From contig WRPH01000002.1 of the NCBI GenBank assembly GCA_009773375.1, forward strand, positions 98,640 through 152,500: DNA of 53,861 nucleotides, read 5' to 3'. This DNA is from Paracoccaceae bacterium (GTDB lineage: Bacteria > Pseudomonadota > Alphaproteobacteria > Rhodobacterales > Rhodobacteraceae). Position numbers and translations under genes: made by a program. How positions within the stretch are numbered: the stretch's first letter is position 1; the number at the start of each line of letters is the position of its first letter. This document shows positions 1-9,031 of this stretch, piece by piece. The notes under the pieces were generated by a model that was given only the letters and a program-made list of their open reading frames with translations, did not search any database and was not told the DNA's origin.

Positions 1-83
1 CCAAAAGTGGCGTAGCACGAACGCCTGACCGGACCGACACAGATGATTGTCCTCTCCGCACCCAGCATCCTCAGGAGAGCGAT

Positions 84-1487
84 ATGACCATCTTGACCGT
101 CGGGCCGACGTCCGGCTTCCCCAGCATTGCCGCCGCCATGCTTGCCGCAGGGCCGGGTGATACCATTCGTCTGGAGACTGGCTACAGCAACGAAACTGTC
201 ACGATCGCCTATAGCGGCATGACGATCTATGGCGGTGCCGGATCAGTGGGCATCACCCTGAATCTGGGTATCGGCATTGCCACTGTCACTTTGACAGGCA
301 ATGCCCCCATTCGCATCAATGACGCCGGTGACGGCAATGGCATTGTCGGCAATGCCGGTAACAATGTGATCCTTGTCAGCAATGGCGTTGATGCGGTGGA
401 CGGCGGCCTTGGCGTTGATCGTCTGATTGTTGATTATCGTCAGGCGACCGGGGCCGTCACTGGCGACAGCACCTCCAACTTCAGCGAAGCGGGCGGCGGC
501 GGGCGAACTGTTACGATCACCTCGGGAACGATTGAACATTTCACCATCCTCACCGGGGCGGGCACTGATACGATCACCACTGGTGCAGGCAACGATATCA
601 TCAGGACCGGCGCGGGTGCGTCCACTGTTTCGGCGGGCCAGGGCCGTAATAACATCAGCGGTGGCGGGTCTGCCGATACCATCACCGCGCTTGATGGTGG
701 CAATACCATTCGTGCGGGCCACGGTGCCAATACCGTCACAACCGGGGCTGGTGCAGACTTCATCTTTACGGGCACCGGTGCCGATACCATCGTGTCTGGC
801 GCCGGGGCGGATCGCATTTACGTCATGGGTGGGGCCGACAGCGTCAATGCTGGCGCTGGGGCTGACCGACTGATTATTGATTATGCGGCCAAGTCGACCA
901 ACGTGACTGGCGGCATTACCGGCGGCAACGGCCTGACCGGCTATGTCGGCCACATCGCCGATCAGGCTGGCAGCTTTGTTGATTTTCAGGCCAGCGAAAG
1001 CTTTACCATTGTCACGGGAAGCGGGAATGACAGGCTGACAACCGGGGCCGGGGCCGACATTCTGCGCGGCAATGACGGAAACGACCGGCTGTATGGTGGG
1101 GACGGTCGCGATCATTTGTATGGCGGCAATGGCAGCGATCATTTGCGCGGCGGTCGCGGAACAGATGTTGTCACCGGTGGAGCTGGTGCTGACCTGTTTA
1201 TTTTTGGCACGGTTGCGGAAGCCAGCGGTGACGTGGGCGATGACCGGATCACCGACTTTCAGGTCGGGATCGACCATATCTATCTGGTCGGCATCGATGC
1301 GAATGCGAATGCTGCCGGGAACCAGAGTTTCAACTTCATCGGCGCTGCGCAGTTTACTTCTGTTGCAGGCCAGCTTCGCTATGCGGGTGGTCTGGTAAGA
1401 GGTGATGTCAACGGTGATGGGCAGGCTGATTTCACCATTGATATCGGTCTGGTATCCGGGCTGACGAGCGGTGATTTCATGCTTTGA
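84..1487 (+). CDS. RTX (hemolysin-type calcium-binding repeat) protein
   Basis: A 467-residue acidic, glycine/aspartate-rich protein. The first ~50 residues resemble the opening of a parallel beta-helix (GPGDTIRL at 24-31). Imperfect RTX nonapeptides of the GAGxDxI type run through 155-260, and canonical GGxGxDxL copies lie at about 319-372. The end (TDFQVGID, then a tail finishing SGDFML) looks like the C-terminal uncleaved secretion signal of RTX proteins. There is no N-terminal signal peptide, so type I export is inferred; no ABC exporter or membrane fusion gene is present here. A module is duplicated: VDRLIVDY (111-118) and ADRLIIDY (260-267) each precede a beta-rich spacer and a repeat tract. 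No enzymatic domain is visible. AGGAGAGCG just before the ATG supports the start. Function may be adhesive or surface-structural; unproven. Confidence 0.88.
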   Translation: MTILTVGPTSGFPSIAAAMLAAGPGDTIRLETGYSNETVTIAYSGMTIYGGAGSVGITLNLGIGIATVTLTGNAPIRINDAGDGNGIVGNAGNNVILVSNGVDAVDGGLGVDRLIVDYRQATGAVTGDSTSNFSEAGGGGRTVTITSGTIEHFTILTGAGTDTITTGAGNDIIRTGAGASTVSAGQGRNNISGGGSADTITALDGGNTIRAGHGANTVTTGAGADFIFTGTGADTIVSGAGADRIYVMGGADSVNAGAGADRLIIDYAAKSTNVTGGITGGNGLTGYVGHIADQAGSFVDFQASESFTIVTGSGNDRLTTGAGADILRGNDGNDRLYGGDGRDHLYGGNGSDHLRGGRGTDVVTGGAGADLFIFGTVAEASGDVGDDRITDFQVGIDHIYLVGIDANANAAGNQSFNFIGAAQFTSVAGQLRYAGGLVRGDVNGDGQADFTIDIGLVSGLTSGDFML

Positions 1488-1552
1488 AGCGGTCTGGAGC
1501 TGTGGAGCGTACCAGCCGCCGCGTCTTTGATCGGGGCTGACGGCAATCACGC

Positions 1553-1582
1553 GGAATGTCGCCACGGATGCGGCGACATTCC
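1553..1582. terminator. Hairpin between convergent genes
   Basis: A perfect 11-bp inverted repeat (GGAATGTCGCC / GGCGACATTCC) with an 8-nt loop sits between the RTX gene and the oppositely oriented SDR gene. No clear T-run follows on either side, so intrinsic terminator activity is inferred from position and stem strength. Confidence 0.5.
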
Positions 1583-1630
1583 TTGAGGTTCAGGTCGAAA
1601 TAGGCTGACCAGCGCATAAAGATGCGGCGG

Positions 1631-2386
1631 TCAGTTGGCGATGTAGCCGCCATCCACCACGATCTCGGCACCGTGCACGAAGGACGACTCGTCCGATGCC
1701 AGGAACAGCACGGCGTTCGACACTTCCACCGGCTGGCTGGGGCGCTTCAGCAACGTTGCCCCCAGAATGGCCTGCCGGATCGCCGGGTCTGCATGCAGCA
1801 GGTCTTTGGTCATCGGCGTGTCGATCACACCGGGATGGATCGAGTTCACCCGGATGCCGAAATCGGCCAGATCGACCGCGCAGGATTTGGTCAGCATCCG
1901 CACCGCGCCCTTGGAGCCGATATAGGCCCCCGCCATCGCCGCCCCGACAATGCCGTAGATCGACGAGATGTTGATGATTGAAGCCTTGCCAGACTCCTTC
2001 AGCAAGGGCACCGCTGCGCGGATGCCCAGATAGACGCCCTTGACGTTGACGTTCATCGTCAGATCAAACTCTTCCGGCGAGGTTTCGTGCAGCGGCTTCA
2101 GGATCAGGATGCCGGCGTTGTTGACCAGAATATCCAGCTGCCCGGCTTTGGCACGCACGGTCGCGATGGCATTGGTCCAATCGGCCTCGCTGGTCACATC
2201 ATGCGGGATCAAATCGGCCTTGCCGCCTGCGGCCACGATGGCCTTGGCCACGGCTTCCCCAGCGACGGCATCGCGGTCGGTAACGAAAACATGCGCGCCT
2301 TCGCGGGCCAGAAGTTCGGAGTGGGATTTGCCCATCCCCATCGCGCCGCCTGTCACCAAGGCAACCTTACCAGATACATGTCCCAT
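1631..2386 (-). CDS. SDR family NAD(P)-dependent alcohol dehydrogenase
   Basis: A 251-residue classical short-chain dehydrogenase. Visible are the cofactor motif TGGAMGMG (12-19), NNAG (89-92), catalytic Ser142 and the Tyr155-x3-Lys159 pair. Asp37 after the second beta strand suggests NAD preference. It is the last gene of a minus-strand group after a Baeyer-Villiger monooxygenase and an alpha/beta hydrolase. By analogy with cyclohexanol and cyclopentanol pathways, it probably oxidises a cyclic or secondary alcohol to the ketone used by the monooxygenase. The substrate is inferred from neighbours only; SDR sequence alone does not define it. Confidence 0.9.
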   Translation of the reverse strand: MGHVSGKVALVTGGAMGMGKSHSELLAREGAHVFVTDRDAVAGEAVAKAIVAAGGKADLIPHDVTSEADWTNAIATVRAKAGQLDILVNNAGILILKPLHETSPEEFDLTMNVNVKGVYLGIRAAVPLLKESGKASIINISSIYGIVGAAMAGAYIGSKGAVRMLTKSCAVDLADFGIRVNSIHPGVIDTPMTKDLLHADPAIRQAILGATLLKRPSQPVEVSNAVLFLASDESSFVHGAEIVVDGGYIAN

Positions 2387-2430
2387 AGACTCTCTCCCTT
2401 AATTCTACGGTTTTCGTTGCAACACACTGT

Positions 2431-2455
2431 GGCCGAGGGGCCTCCCCCCTCGGCC
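2431..2455 (-). terminator. Hairpin between monooxygenase and SDR genes
   Basis: A perfect 10-bp stem (GGCCGAGGGG / CCCCTCGGCC) with a 5-nt loop lies just after the monooxygenase stop on the minus strand and before the SDR gene. It lacks a T-run. It could attenuate transcription or protect the upstream mRNA. Confidence 0.4.
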
Positions 2456-2461
2456 AGCGCG

Positions 2462-4099
2462 TCAGGCCAAGGCCATTTCGCGGTCGAAGATCATGGTCTG
2501 GTAGCCGGCATCCTTCACCGCGTTGATCGCGTTGCGGTAGTTGCCGAGACCGGCCATGTAGAACATCACGGCATTCTTCTTGCCGGGAATGTTGGCGCCG
2601 AAGATCCAGCTTTCGGCCTTGGGGAAAAGGGTCATGTCGGCAATCGTCCGGCACAGATCGCCCCATTCGTCACGGGCGGCCTCGGTCGGTTCGATGCAGC
2701 ACAGGCCCTTGGACTCCATCATCTTGACGGTGTCGGCGATCCATTCCACCTGCGTCTCGATGCTGGGCGGCAGGTTGGTGAACGGGCCGTTGGGGCCAAG
2801 GATCATGAACAGGTTCGGGAAATCCGTCTCCATCATGCCCAGATAGCCAAGCGGGCCATCTTTCCACTTGTCGCGCATGGTCACACCGCCACGGCCGCGC
2901 ATGTCCATCTTGGTGTAGTTCCCGTCCACCGCGTCAAAGCCGGTGGCGAAAATCACCACGTCCAGATCATGCTCGGCACCGCTGGCCAGACGAATCCCGG
3001 TCGGGGTGAATTCGGCAATCGGATCGGCCTTCACATCGGCCAGCGTCACGTTGGGGCGGTTGTAGACCTCGTAATAGTTGTTCCCGCACAGGGGCCGCTT
3101 GGCGTAGATGTCACGCGGCATCAGCTTTTGCGCGGTTTCGGGGTCTTTCACGATCTGGCTGATCTTCTTCTTGATGAAATCCGCCGCCGCGTCATTGGCG
3201 ATCTGGCTGGTGGCGATGTCGCAGAAGGTGCCGAACATGAAGTAAAAGCCGCCGCCGCGCTGCCATGCCGCCTCGAACACGCGGTCGCGTTCTGCCTGCG
3301 AGGCGGTTTCCGCCGGGATGGCGCTTTCTTCAAAACCAAACGCCACGACCGACGATTTCACCTGCTTCCAGATCGCATCATAGTTGGCTTTCTGCGCGGC
3401 GATGGTCGATTCATCCTGCGGGGTGTTGCCAATCGGCACGACATATTGCGGCGAGCGTTGGAACACCGTCAGCTGGCTGGCAACCGGGGCGGTGGCGGTG
3501 ATGACCTGCACGCCGGTCGATCCGGTGCCGATCACGCCGACGCGCTTGCCCGCCAGATCGACGCCTTCAGCCCATGCGCCGGTATGCATGATCTTGCCCT
3601 TGAAGCTGTCGATGCCCTTGTATTTCGGCGTATTGGTGGCCGACAGCAGGCCAAGCCCGGTGATCAGATATTTCGCGGTAACGGTCTGGCCTTTGTCATC
3701 GGTCACGTGCCACAGCCCGGTTTCATCGTTGAAATGGGTGGCGGTGACGCGGGTGTTGAACTGGAAGCTGCGGCGCAGATCGTAGGTATCGGCGACCTCG
3801 TTCATGTAGGACAGAATTTCGGGCTGGGTCAGATAGCGGGTCTTCCAGCGGCCCTTTTGCAGCAGCTCGCCGCTGAAGGAATAGCGGTAGACATAGCTTT
3901 CGGTATCCGACAGCGCGCCGGGATAGCGGTTCCAGAACCAGGTGCCACCCACATCTGCGGCGCTGTCATAGCCTTTGACGTTCAGGCCCTGTTCGTTGCG
4001 CAGTTTGTAGACGGAATACAGGCCGCCAAAGCCCGCGCCGATGACAACGGCGTCAAAATCGGCGCCTTTGGTTTTGGTGGTTTCAAGCGATTTGGTCAT
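2462..4099 (-). CDS. Type I Baeyer-Villiger monooxygenase (cyclohexanone monooxygenase-like)
   Basis: A 545-residue FAD/NADPH enzyme predicted to insert oxygen next to a ketone to give an ester or lactone. The FAD motif GAGFGG (21-26), GGTWFWNRYPGA (51-62), the BVMO fingerprint FxGxxxHxxxW (F166, G168, H172, W176) and the NADPH motif GTGSTG (191-196) are all present. The length fits the cyclohexanone/steroid monooxygenase class. The ATG at 4099 is preferred over an in-frame start nine codons upstream because GGGAGGAGTAAC directly precedes it. It lies between the alpha/beta hydrolase (upstream) and the SDR (downstream), the classic ketone > lactone > hydroxyacid grouping. The actual substrate (cyclic, linear or steroid ketone) cannot be read from sequence. 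Confidence 0.92.
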   Translation of the reverse strand: MTKSLETTKTKGADFDAVVIGAGFGGLYSVYKLRNEQGLNVKGYDSAADVGGTWFWNRYPGALSDTESYVYRYSFSGELLQKGRWKTRYLTQPEILSYMNEVADTYDLRRSFQFNTRVTATHFNDETGLWHVTDDKGQTVTAKYLITGLGLLSATNTPKYKGIDSFKGKIMHTGAWAEGVDLAGKRVGVIGTGSTGVQVITATAPVASQLTVFQRSPQYVVPIGNTPQDESTIAAQKANYDAIWKQVKSSVVAFGFEESAIPAETASQAERDRVFEAAWQRGGGFYFMFGTFCDIATSQIANDAAADFIKKKISQIVKDPETAQKLMPRDIYAKRPLCGNNYYEVYNRPNVTLADVKADPIAEFTPTGIRLASGAEHDLDVVIFATGFDAVDGNYTKMDMRGRGGVTMRDKWKDGPLGYLGMMETDFPNLFMILGPNGPFTNLPPSIETQVEWIADTVKMMESKGLCCIEPTEAARDEWGDLCRTIADMTLFPKAESWIFGANIPGKKNAVMFYMAGLGNYRNAINAVKDAGYQTMIFDREMALA

Positions 4100-4216
4100 G
4101 TTACTCCTCCCAGAGCATGGCTCCACCGTCCCGCTGAAAGCAGGTGAGGGGCCGGTTTGACTGTCTTGATGGGTAAGATTGCACCGCGCCGTCAGGCGAC
4201 GCGGGCTAAGGTCAGA

Positions 4217-5119
4217 TCACAGTGCGCGATACCAGGCGGCGATGCGGGCCAGTTCCTGATCGGCTTCGGGGGCGCGGCCCGACAGAGCCGGGAAGACGTG
4301 CTGCATGCCCGGCACCACCGACAGCGCGACGTTGACGCCTTGCGCCTTGGCCTTGGCGAACAGCGATTCCGAATCGCTTTGCAGCGTCTCTGCGCCGCCA
4401 CAGGTGATGTAAAGCGGCGGGAAGCCCTTGAAATCGTTCTCCAACGGGTTGGCAAGCGGGTTCAGCGGATCGGTCGCACCGCTGAGGAACATACCTGCCA
4501 TCGCCTCAAGGATCGGCTTGCCGACCAGCGCGTCGGTTGCCGCATTGGTTTCCAGCGTCTTGCCGCGCAGCGCCATATCCAGCCACGGCGAATAGGCAAT
4601 CACGGCCCCCGGCAGCGGCAGGCCCAGATCGCGGAACTTCAGCACAGAGGCAACGGCTAGGTTGCCACCGGCACTGTCGCCTGCGGTCAGCAGGTTTTTC
4701 GCTTCATAGCCCTTGGCCAGCAGCGCCTTGTAGGCAGCCACCGCGTCTTCGATCTGGGCGGGGAAGGCATGTTCCGGCGCGCGGCGATAGTGCAGGATGC
4801 AGGCGGTCACGCCCAGCGCCCTGGCCAGATGCCCGGCCATCTTGCGGTGGCTGTCGGCAGACCCCACAGCAAAGCCGCCGCCATGGGTGTAGACGATGAC
4901 GCGCGAGGTATCCGCACCAACGGGCAGCGCCCAGATCGCTTCGACCCCGCCAAGGTGGTCGCTTTTGTAGGTCACGCTTGCCGGTTCCAGCGCCGGCTGG
5001 CCCCATGCGTCGAACATGCTGCGCAGGTTCGCAATCGTCAGGTTCGGGTTTGCGACCATCTGGTCGGTCCAGCTCTGGTAGAGCGCGCGCAGTGTGTCGG
5101 CTTCTTTGCTGATTGCCAT
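4217..5119 (-). CDS. HSL-type alpha/beta hydrolase, probable lactone/ester hydrolase
   Basis: A 300-residue hormone-sensitive-lipase family hydrolase. The oxyanion motif HGGGF (79-83), nucleophile elbow GDSAGG (147-152, Ser149), probable acid Asp249 and base His274 (GMQH) complete the triad. No signal peptide is seen, so it is cytoplasmic. The start is the ATG at 5119, preceded on the minus strand by GGAGGATGAA; a longer in-frame extension upstream looks non-coding. It is the first gene before the Baeyer-Villiger monooxygenase, so hydrolysis of the lactone made by that enzyme is the natural inference (compare caprolactone hydrolases of this family). A generic esterase role is possible. Confidence 0.9.
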   Translation of the reverse strand: MAISKEADTLRALYQSWTDQMVANPNLTIANLRSMFDAWGQPALEPASVTYKSDHLGGVEAIWALPVGADTSRVIVYTHGGGFAVGSADSHRKMAGHLARALGVTACILHYRRAPEHAFPAQIEDAVAAYKALLAKGYEAKNLLTAGDSAGGNLAVASVLKFRDLGLPLPGAVIAYSPWLDMALRGKTLETNAATDALVGKPILEAMAGMFLSGATDPLNPLANPLENDFKGFPPLYITCGGAETLQSDSESLFAKAKAQGVNVALSVVPGMQHVFPALSGRAPEADQELARIAAWYRAL

Positions 5120-5184
5120 TTCATCCTCCAAAAGTGGCGTTCTGGTCGGCCTCGATCCCGCTGCGCCGATGGCTCGATGGGTGG

Positions 5185-5209
5185 GAAGATCGCGGCATGC
5201 CCGATCTTC
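5185..5209. promoter_or_regulatory. Inverted repeat upstream of hydrolase-BVMO-SDR genes
   Basis: A perfect 8-bp inverted repeat GAAGATCG-N9-CGATCTTC centred about 78 bp upstream of the hydrolase start, inside the 242-bp gap to the fadJ-like gene. It is a candidate operator; the regulator is unknown. Confidence 0.4.
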
Positions 5210-5307
5210 TGACGTTACCGCCAGCATCCGCTGCCGTATTGAACGTGTTTGCTTGATGCGTTGCATGTTCTTGCTGTTTCGCCGCCGGGGCGCGCGCGAC
5301 CGGCATG

Positions 5308-5336
5308 AAAACGCCCCGGTCTTTGCAGCCGGGGCG
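5308..5336 (-). terminator. Intrinsic terminator of the ALDH-fadJ-like operon
   Basis: On the minus strand, just after the fadJ-like stop, an 8-bp GC stem (CGCCCCGG / CCGGGGCG, 9-nt loop) is followed by TTTT. It separates this operon from the hydrolase-BVMO-SDR group, which therefore likely has its own promoter. Confidence 0.65.
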
Positions 5337-5361
5337 CAAGGGCGGTCTGGGTGCGCGGCTT

Positions 5362-7425
5362 TCAGGCTTGGTCTTTTGCTGCGTTCAGACTGTCGAGGGT
5401 CAAGCCGTCTGCGGCCAGCCGCGACAGCAGCGGCGGCACGGCCCAATTGATCGGATCGGCCTTGGCCCATGCCGCATAACGCGCCACAAGATCGGGCAGG
5501 CCAAGGCTGTCTGCATGGTGCATCAAGCCGCCCCGCCAGCGCGGAAAGCCGTAGCCATGCACCAGCACCAGATCAATATCCTGCGGCTTTTCGGCAATGC
5601 CTTCGTCCAGAATGGCGCAGGCTTCGGCGATCATGGCCAGCGTGATCCGCTGCACGATGTCCTCGGCGGTGAAGCTGTGCTGCGTCAGCGCCAGCTTAGC
5701 GGCAACCTTGCGGATTTCTGCCGCGACCAGATCGGACGCCACCGGCTTGCCGTCGGTCGCATAGTCATACCACCCCGCGCCGGTCTTGCGGCCAAGCCGT
5801 TTGTGATCTTCAACCAGACGCTCGACCAGCGGAACGTGTTGGGCGTTTGCGGCAAGGTTCTGGCGCTTGAGGTTGGCATAGGCGATATCAAGGCCAGACA
5901 TGTCTTGCGCCGCAAAGGGGCCCATCGCCATGCCAAAACCCTGCATCGCGGCGTCGATCTGATTGGGTAGCGCGCCTTCGGCCAGCAGCCGGTTCGCCGC
6001 CTTGCGATTGCGGGTCAGGATGCGGTTGCCGATGAAACCGTCACAGACGCCGGACAGCACCGGAATTTTCCCCAGCCGCCGCGCCAGCGCAAACCCCGCC
6101 CCAAGCGTTTCGCCCGAGGTGCGGTCGCCCTTGACGATTTCAAGCAGCTTCATGATATGCGCCGGGCTGAAGAAATGCAGACCGACAAACCGCGACGGGT
6201 ATTTCAGGTGATCGGCAAGCCGGTTCACATCCAGATAAGAGGTGTTGGTGGCCAGAATGGTTTCGGGCGACAGAACGGATTCGAGTTCGGCAAAGATTGC
6301 GCGCTTGACTTCGAAATCCTCGAACGCGGCCTCGATGGCCAGATCGGCGGGCGGCAGATTGCCATAGCCGACCACAGCCACCAACCGCCGCTGGATCGCT
6401 TCGCCTTTGGCAACCGACAGAGTGCCGCGACTGACGCCCTGATCCACCAGTGCGCGCAAGTTATCTTCGGCGCGGCCCGCCGCTTCGGCGTCGCGTTCTA
6501 CCACTGTCACGGCAATACCCGCAGTCGCCAGCGCATAGGCGATGGCCGCGCCCATGTTGCCGCCGCCCACCACGATGGCCGAAGCGATATCACGCGCGGG
6601 CTTGGGATAATCCCGGCCCTTGTTGCCCGCCGCCCGCTCGGCAAAGAACACATGCCGCAAGGCGCGGGCCTGCTCCGAGGCGCGCAGGTCAAGAAACGCG
6701 GCCCGTTCGCGCAGCAGTGCCGCCGCCAGCGGCAGGGTGGCGCTGGCGGCGACAAGATCAATGGCGACCGGAGGGGCGATATGGCCCGTCAGCCGCCGCG
6801 CCGCATGGACCTGCATCGCCGCTACCGCAGCATCGTCCGCAAGCGGGGCAGGCCGCAGGTCCGGCACTTGCCCTGCACTGTCATAGGTCAGCGCGGCAGC
6901 AAGCGGGTCATCGGCCAGTTGATCGACCAGACCCAAGGCCAGGCCCTTTGCCGCCATCACCGCTTTGCCGTTCACAATCATATCCAGCGCGGCCTTGATG
7001 CCGACCAGCCGTGGCAGGCGCTGCGTGCCGCCCGCGCCCGGCACCAGACCCAAGCTCACCTCGGGTAGGCCAAGCTGCGCAACCGGGGCAGCAATGCGCG
7101 CGCGGCAGGCCAGCGCAATCTCCAGCCCACCGCCCAAAGCCACGCCGTTGATCGCCGCAATCGTCGGGATCGGCAATTGCGCCAGATGCAGCAGCACATC
7201 GTTCAGATGCGGTGCCACCGGGGGCTGGCCGAATTCTTTCGCATCCGCCCCGGCGACAAAGGTTTTGCCCGCCCCGGTGATGATCAGCCGCGTTGCGCCT
7301 TGGGCAACCGCGTGTTGCATGCCGCGCAGCAGACCGGCCCGCACCTCGGCGCTGATCAGGTTCAGCGGCGGATTGTTTATGGTCAGGATGGCCGCGCCGT
7401 CCCGTATTTCCAGATCAACAGACAT
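5362..7425 (-). CDS. Fused enoyl-CoA hydratase / 3-hydroxyacyl-CoA dehydrogenase (FadJ/FadB-like)
   Basis: A 687-residue bifunctional beta-oxidation enzyme. The N-terminal crotonase domain carries [11 protein letters not shown] and the PEV-x-LG-x2-PGAGGTQ motif with its catalytic Glu. The central Rossmann domain begins at [11 protein letters not shown]. The [15 protein letters not shown] stretch holds the catalytic His, and a C-terminal 3HCDH helical domain follows. It hydrates enoyl-CoA and oxidises the 3-hydroxyacyl-CoA with NAD. No thiolase gene accompanies it. The start at 7425 (GAGGG upstream) is chosen over one four codons earlier. It follows the aldehyde dehydrogenase gene closely (8-nt gap), so they are probably cotranscribed. 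It would serve the CoA ester made by the cluster's CoA-transferase and acyl-CoA dehydrogenase. Confidence 0.92.
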   Translation of the reverse strand: MSVDLEIRDGAAILTINNPPLNLISAEVRAGLLRGMQHAVAQGATRLIITGAGKTFVAGADAKEFGQPPVAPHLNDVLLHLAQLPIPTIAAINGVALGGGLEIALACRARIAAPVAQLGLPEVSLGLVPGAGGTQRLPRLVGIKAALDMIVNGKAVMAAKGLALGLVDQLADDPLAAALTYDSAGQVPDLRPAPLADDAAVAAMQVHAARRLTGHIAPPVAIDLVAASATLPLAAALLRERAAFLDLRASEQARALRHVFFAERAAGNKGRDYPKPARDIASAIVVGGGNMGAAIAYALATAGIAVTVVERDAEAAGRAEDNLRALVDQGVSRGTLSVAKGEAIQRRLVAVVGYGNLPPADLAIEAAFEDFEVKRAIFAELESVLSPETILATNTSYLDVNRLADHLKYPSRFVGLHFFSPAHIMKLLEIVKGDRTSGETLGAGFALARRLGKIPVLSGVCDGFIGNRILTRNRKAANRLLAEGALPNQIDAAMQGFGMAMGPFAAQDMSGLDIAYANLKRQNLAANAQHVPLVERLVEDHKRLGRKTGAGWYDYATDGKPVASDLVAAEIRKVAAKLALTQHSFTAEDIVQRITLAMIAEACAILDEGIAEKPQDIDLVLVHGYGFPRWRGGLMHHADSLGLPDLVARYAAWAKADPINWAVPPLLSRLAADGLTLDSLNAAKDQA

Positions 7426-7433
7426 GCCAGCCC

Positions 7434-8888
7434 TCACCGCACTGGCGCAGAATTGCGCGAGATGAATTTGGTGGACAGATAGCCGTCAAAGGTTTCGGTG
7501 CCGCCTTCGCTGCCATAACCGCTGTCGCGCACACCGCCGAACGGCGTCTCGGGCAGGGCGAGGCCAAAGTGGTTGATGCTGACCATCCCCGCCTGCAAAC
7601 CCGCTGCGGCCTGATCGGCACGCTCCAGCGAATTGGTGAAGATGTAAGAGGCAAGGCCAAAGGGCAGGCCATTGGCGCGGGCCAGCCCATCCTCGATGCT
7701 GCGGAAGGGCGATACCACAGCGACAGGGCCGAAGGGTTCTTCGCGCATCAGCGCAATGCTGTCATCGGGGGTATTCACAATCGTCGGCGCATAGAAGCTG
7801 CCGCTGTTGCCGATCCTTGTGCCACCCGTCAGCACCTCGGCACCGTTCGCGCGGGCATCTTCAACCAGCTTTTCCATCGCGGTGACGCGGCCCGCATGGC
7901 AAAGCGGCCCCATCTGGGTGCCTTCAGCCAGACCATCGCCGACCTTCACCTTCTCAAAAGCCGAGACGAGTTCGGCCAGAAAGCGGTCATGAATGCCTTG
8001 CTGCACAAAGAACCGCGTCGGCGAGATGCAAACCTGACCGGCATTGCGCAGCTTGTTCGCCGCCAAAGCGCGGGCGGCGGCCTCGGCATCGGCATCGTCG
8101 AACACCAGCACCGGCGCATGGCCGCCCAGTTCCATCGTGGCCCGCTTCATATACTGACCCGCCAGCGCGCCAAGGTGCTTGCCCACTTCGACCGAGCCGG
8201 TGAAGGTGATCTTGCGCACCGTCGGATGGGCGATCAGCGTGCTGGAAATAAACGCCGAATTGCCGAAGATCAGGTTCAGACAGCCTTCGGGCAAACCGGC
8301 TTCCTGCAGAAAATGCGCAATCGCAAAGCAGCCCGCCGGTGCCTCTGCCGGTGCTTTCAGGATCATGGTGCAGCCCGACGCCAAAGCGGCAGCAACCTTG
8401 CGTACCGCTTGGCTGAGCGGGAAGTTCCAAGGCGTGATCGCAAGGCAGACGCCCATCGGTTCGCGCACCACCAGTTGCTGCACGGTCGGGTTGCGCGACG
8501 GCACGATGCGGCCATAGATGCGGCGGCATTCTTCGGCGTGCCAATCGACATGGTCGGCAGAGGAGCGCACTTCGACCAAGGCTTCCGCCAGCGGTTTGCC
8601 TTCGTCCAGCGTGATCCAGCGGGCAATCAGCGCATCATTTTGCCGCAGAAGATCGGCAAACCGGCGCAGGATTGCACCGCGATCGGTGGGCGAGCGGTGC
8701 TTCCACTGCGCGAAAGCTGATTCGGCGCGGTGCACGGCAAGCTGCAGATCCTCGGCGGTGGCCTGGGGGATTCGGCCAATCTCGGTGCCGTTTGCCGGGT
8801 TGATGATGGCGCGGTCGGTATCGGTTGCGACCGCAACCCAGTCCTTGCCGATCAGGTGCCGCATCTGCGGATAATTCATGTCTTTCAT
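7434..8888 (-). CDS. NAD(P)-dependent aldehyde dehydrogenase (semialdehyde dehydrogenase class)
   Basis: A 484-residue aldehyde dehydrogenase most like succinate/glutarate-semialdehyde dehydrogenases (GabD-type). Catalytic Glu253 lies in MELGG and the nucleophile Cys287 in GQVCISPTR; the cofactor-binding region [10 protein letters not shown] is at 227-236. The start has GAGGAG at good spacing. It is the first gene of the minus-strand operon facing the iclR gene. In the proposed pathway it oxidises an omega-oxo acid (from the iron alcohol dehydrogenase step) to a dicarboxylate. Chain-length preference cannot be told from the sequence. Confidence 0.92.
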   Translation of the reverse strand: MKDMNYPQMRHLIGKDWVAVATDTDRAIINPANGTEIGRIPQATAEDLQLAVHRAESAFAQWKHRSPTDRGAILRRFADLLRQNDALIARWITLDEGKPLAEALVEVRSSADHVDWHAEECRRIYGRIVPSRNPTVQQLVVREPMGVCLAITPWNFPLSQAVRKVAAALASGCTMILKAPAEAPAGCFAIAHFLQEAGLPEGCLNLIFGNSAFISSTLIAHPTVRKITFTGSVEVGKHLGALAGQYMKRATMELGGHAPVLVFDDADAEAAARALAANKLRNAGQVCISPTRFFVQQGIHDRFLAELVSAFEKVKVGDGLAEGTQMGPLCHAGRVTAMEKLVEDARANGAEVLTGGTRIGNSGSFYAPTIVNTPDDSIALMREEPFGPVAVVSPFRSIEDGLARANGLPFGLASYIFTNSLERADQAAAGLQAGMVSINHFGLALPETPFGGVRDSGYGSEGGTETFDGYLSTKFISRNSAPVR

Positions 8889-8943
8889 CGCCTTAATCTC
8901 CTCGCCAAGCTGCGCAGCCGCCGTTTCCTGATGCCAGCGGGAT

Positions 8944-8989
8944 CAAGCGGGCTGCGCTTGTATTCCTCTATGCGGAAAACTATTCCGCA
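8944..8989. promoter_or_regulatory. Two palindromes in the ALDH-iclR divergent region (candidate IclR operators)
   Basis: TGCGGAA-N5-TTCCGCA (8971-8989) is a perfect 7-bp inverted repeat, and CAAGCG-N5-CGCTTG (8944-8960) is a second with the same 5-nt spacer. The first abuts the predicted iclR -35 box and sits in the ALDH upstream region, so one protein could control both directions. IclR-family regulators commonly bind such GGAA/TTCC palindromes. Confidence 0.6.
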
Positions 8990-8992
8990 GTA

Positions 8993-9021
8993 TTGACGGC
9001 GACGATAGCTTCGGATTAGAT
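8993..9021 (+). promoter_or_regulatory. Predicted sigma-70 promoter of iclR
   Basis: TTGACG (8993-8998), a 17-bp spacer and TTAGAT (9016-9021) give a good housekeeping promoter. It would start transcription near 9028. Confidence 0.55.
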
Positions 9022-9031
9022 AGGTTTCAAG

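Noticed and set aside
1..13. CCAAAAGTGGCGT at the window start recurs at 5128-5140
   Set aside because: Only 13 bases, no flanking similarity and no element structure; could be chance or a window-edge coincidence.
155..1200. Regular DNA repeats in the RTX gene as a CRISPR-like or tandem DNA repeat
   Set aside because: Periodicity follows codons of degenerate glycine-rich peptide repeats, with no conserved DNA repeat or unique spacers.
243..1565. 440-codon minus-strand frame opposite the RTX gene
   Set aside because: It reflects the repetitive GC-biased RTX coding sequence; the plus-strand protein has clear repeats and a good RBS.
2087..4147. 686-codon plus-strand frame opposite the BVMO and SDR genes
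   Set aside because: Runs antisense across two intact genes and the gap between them; low-complexity composition and no motif.
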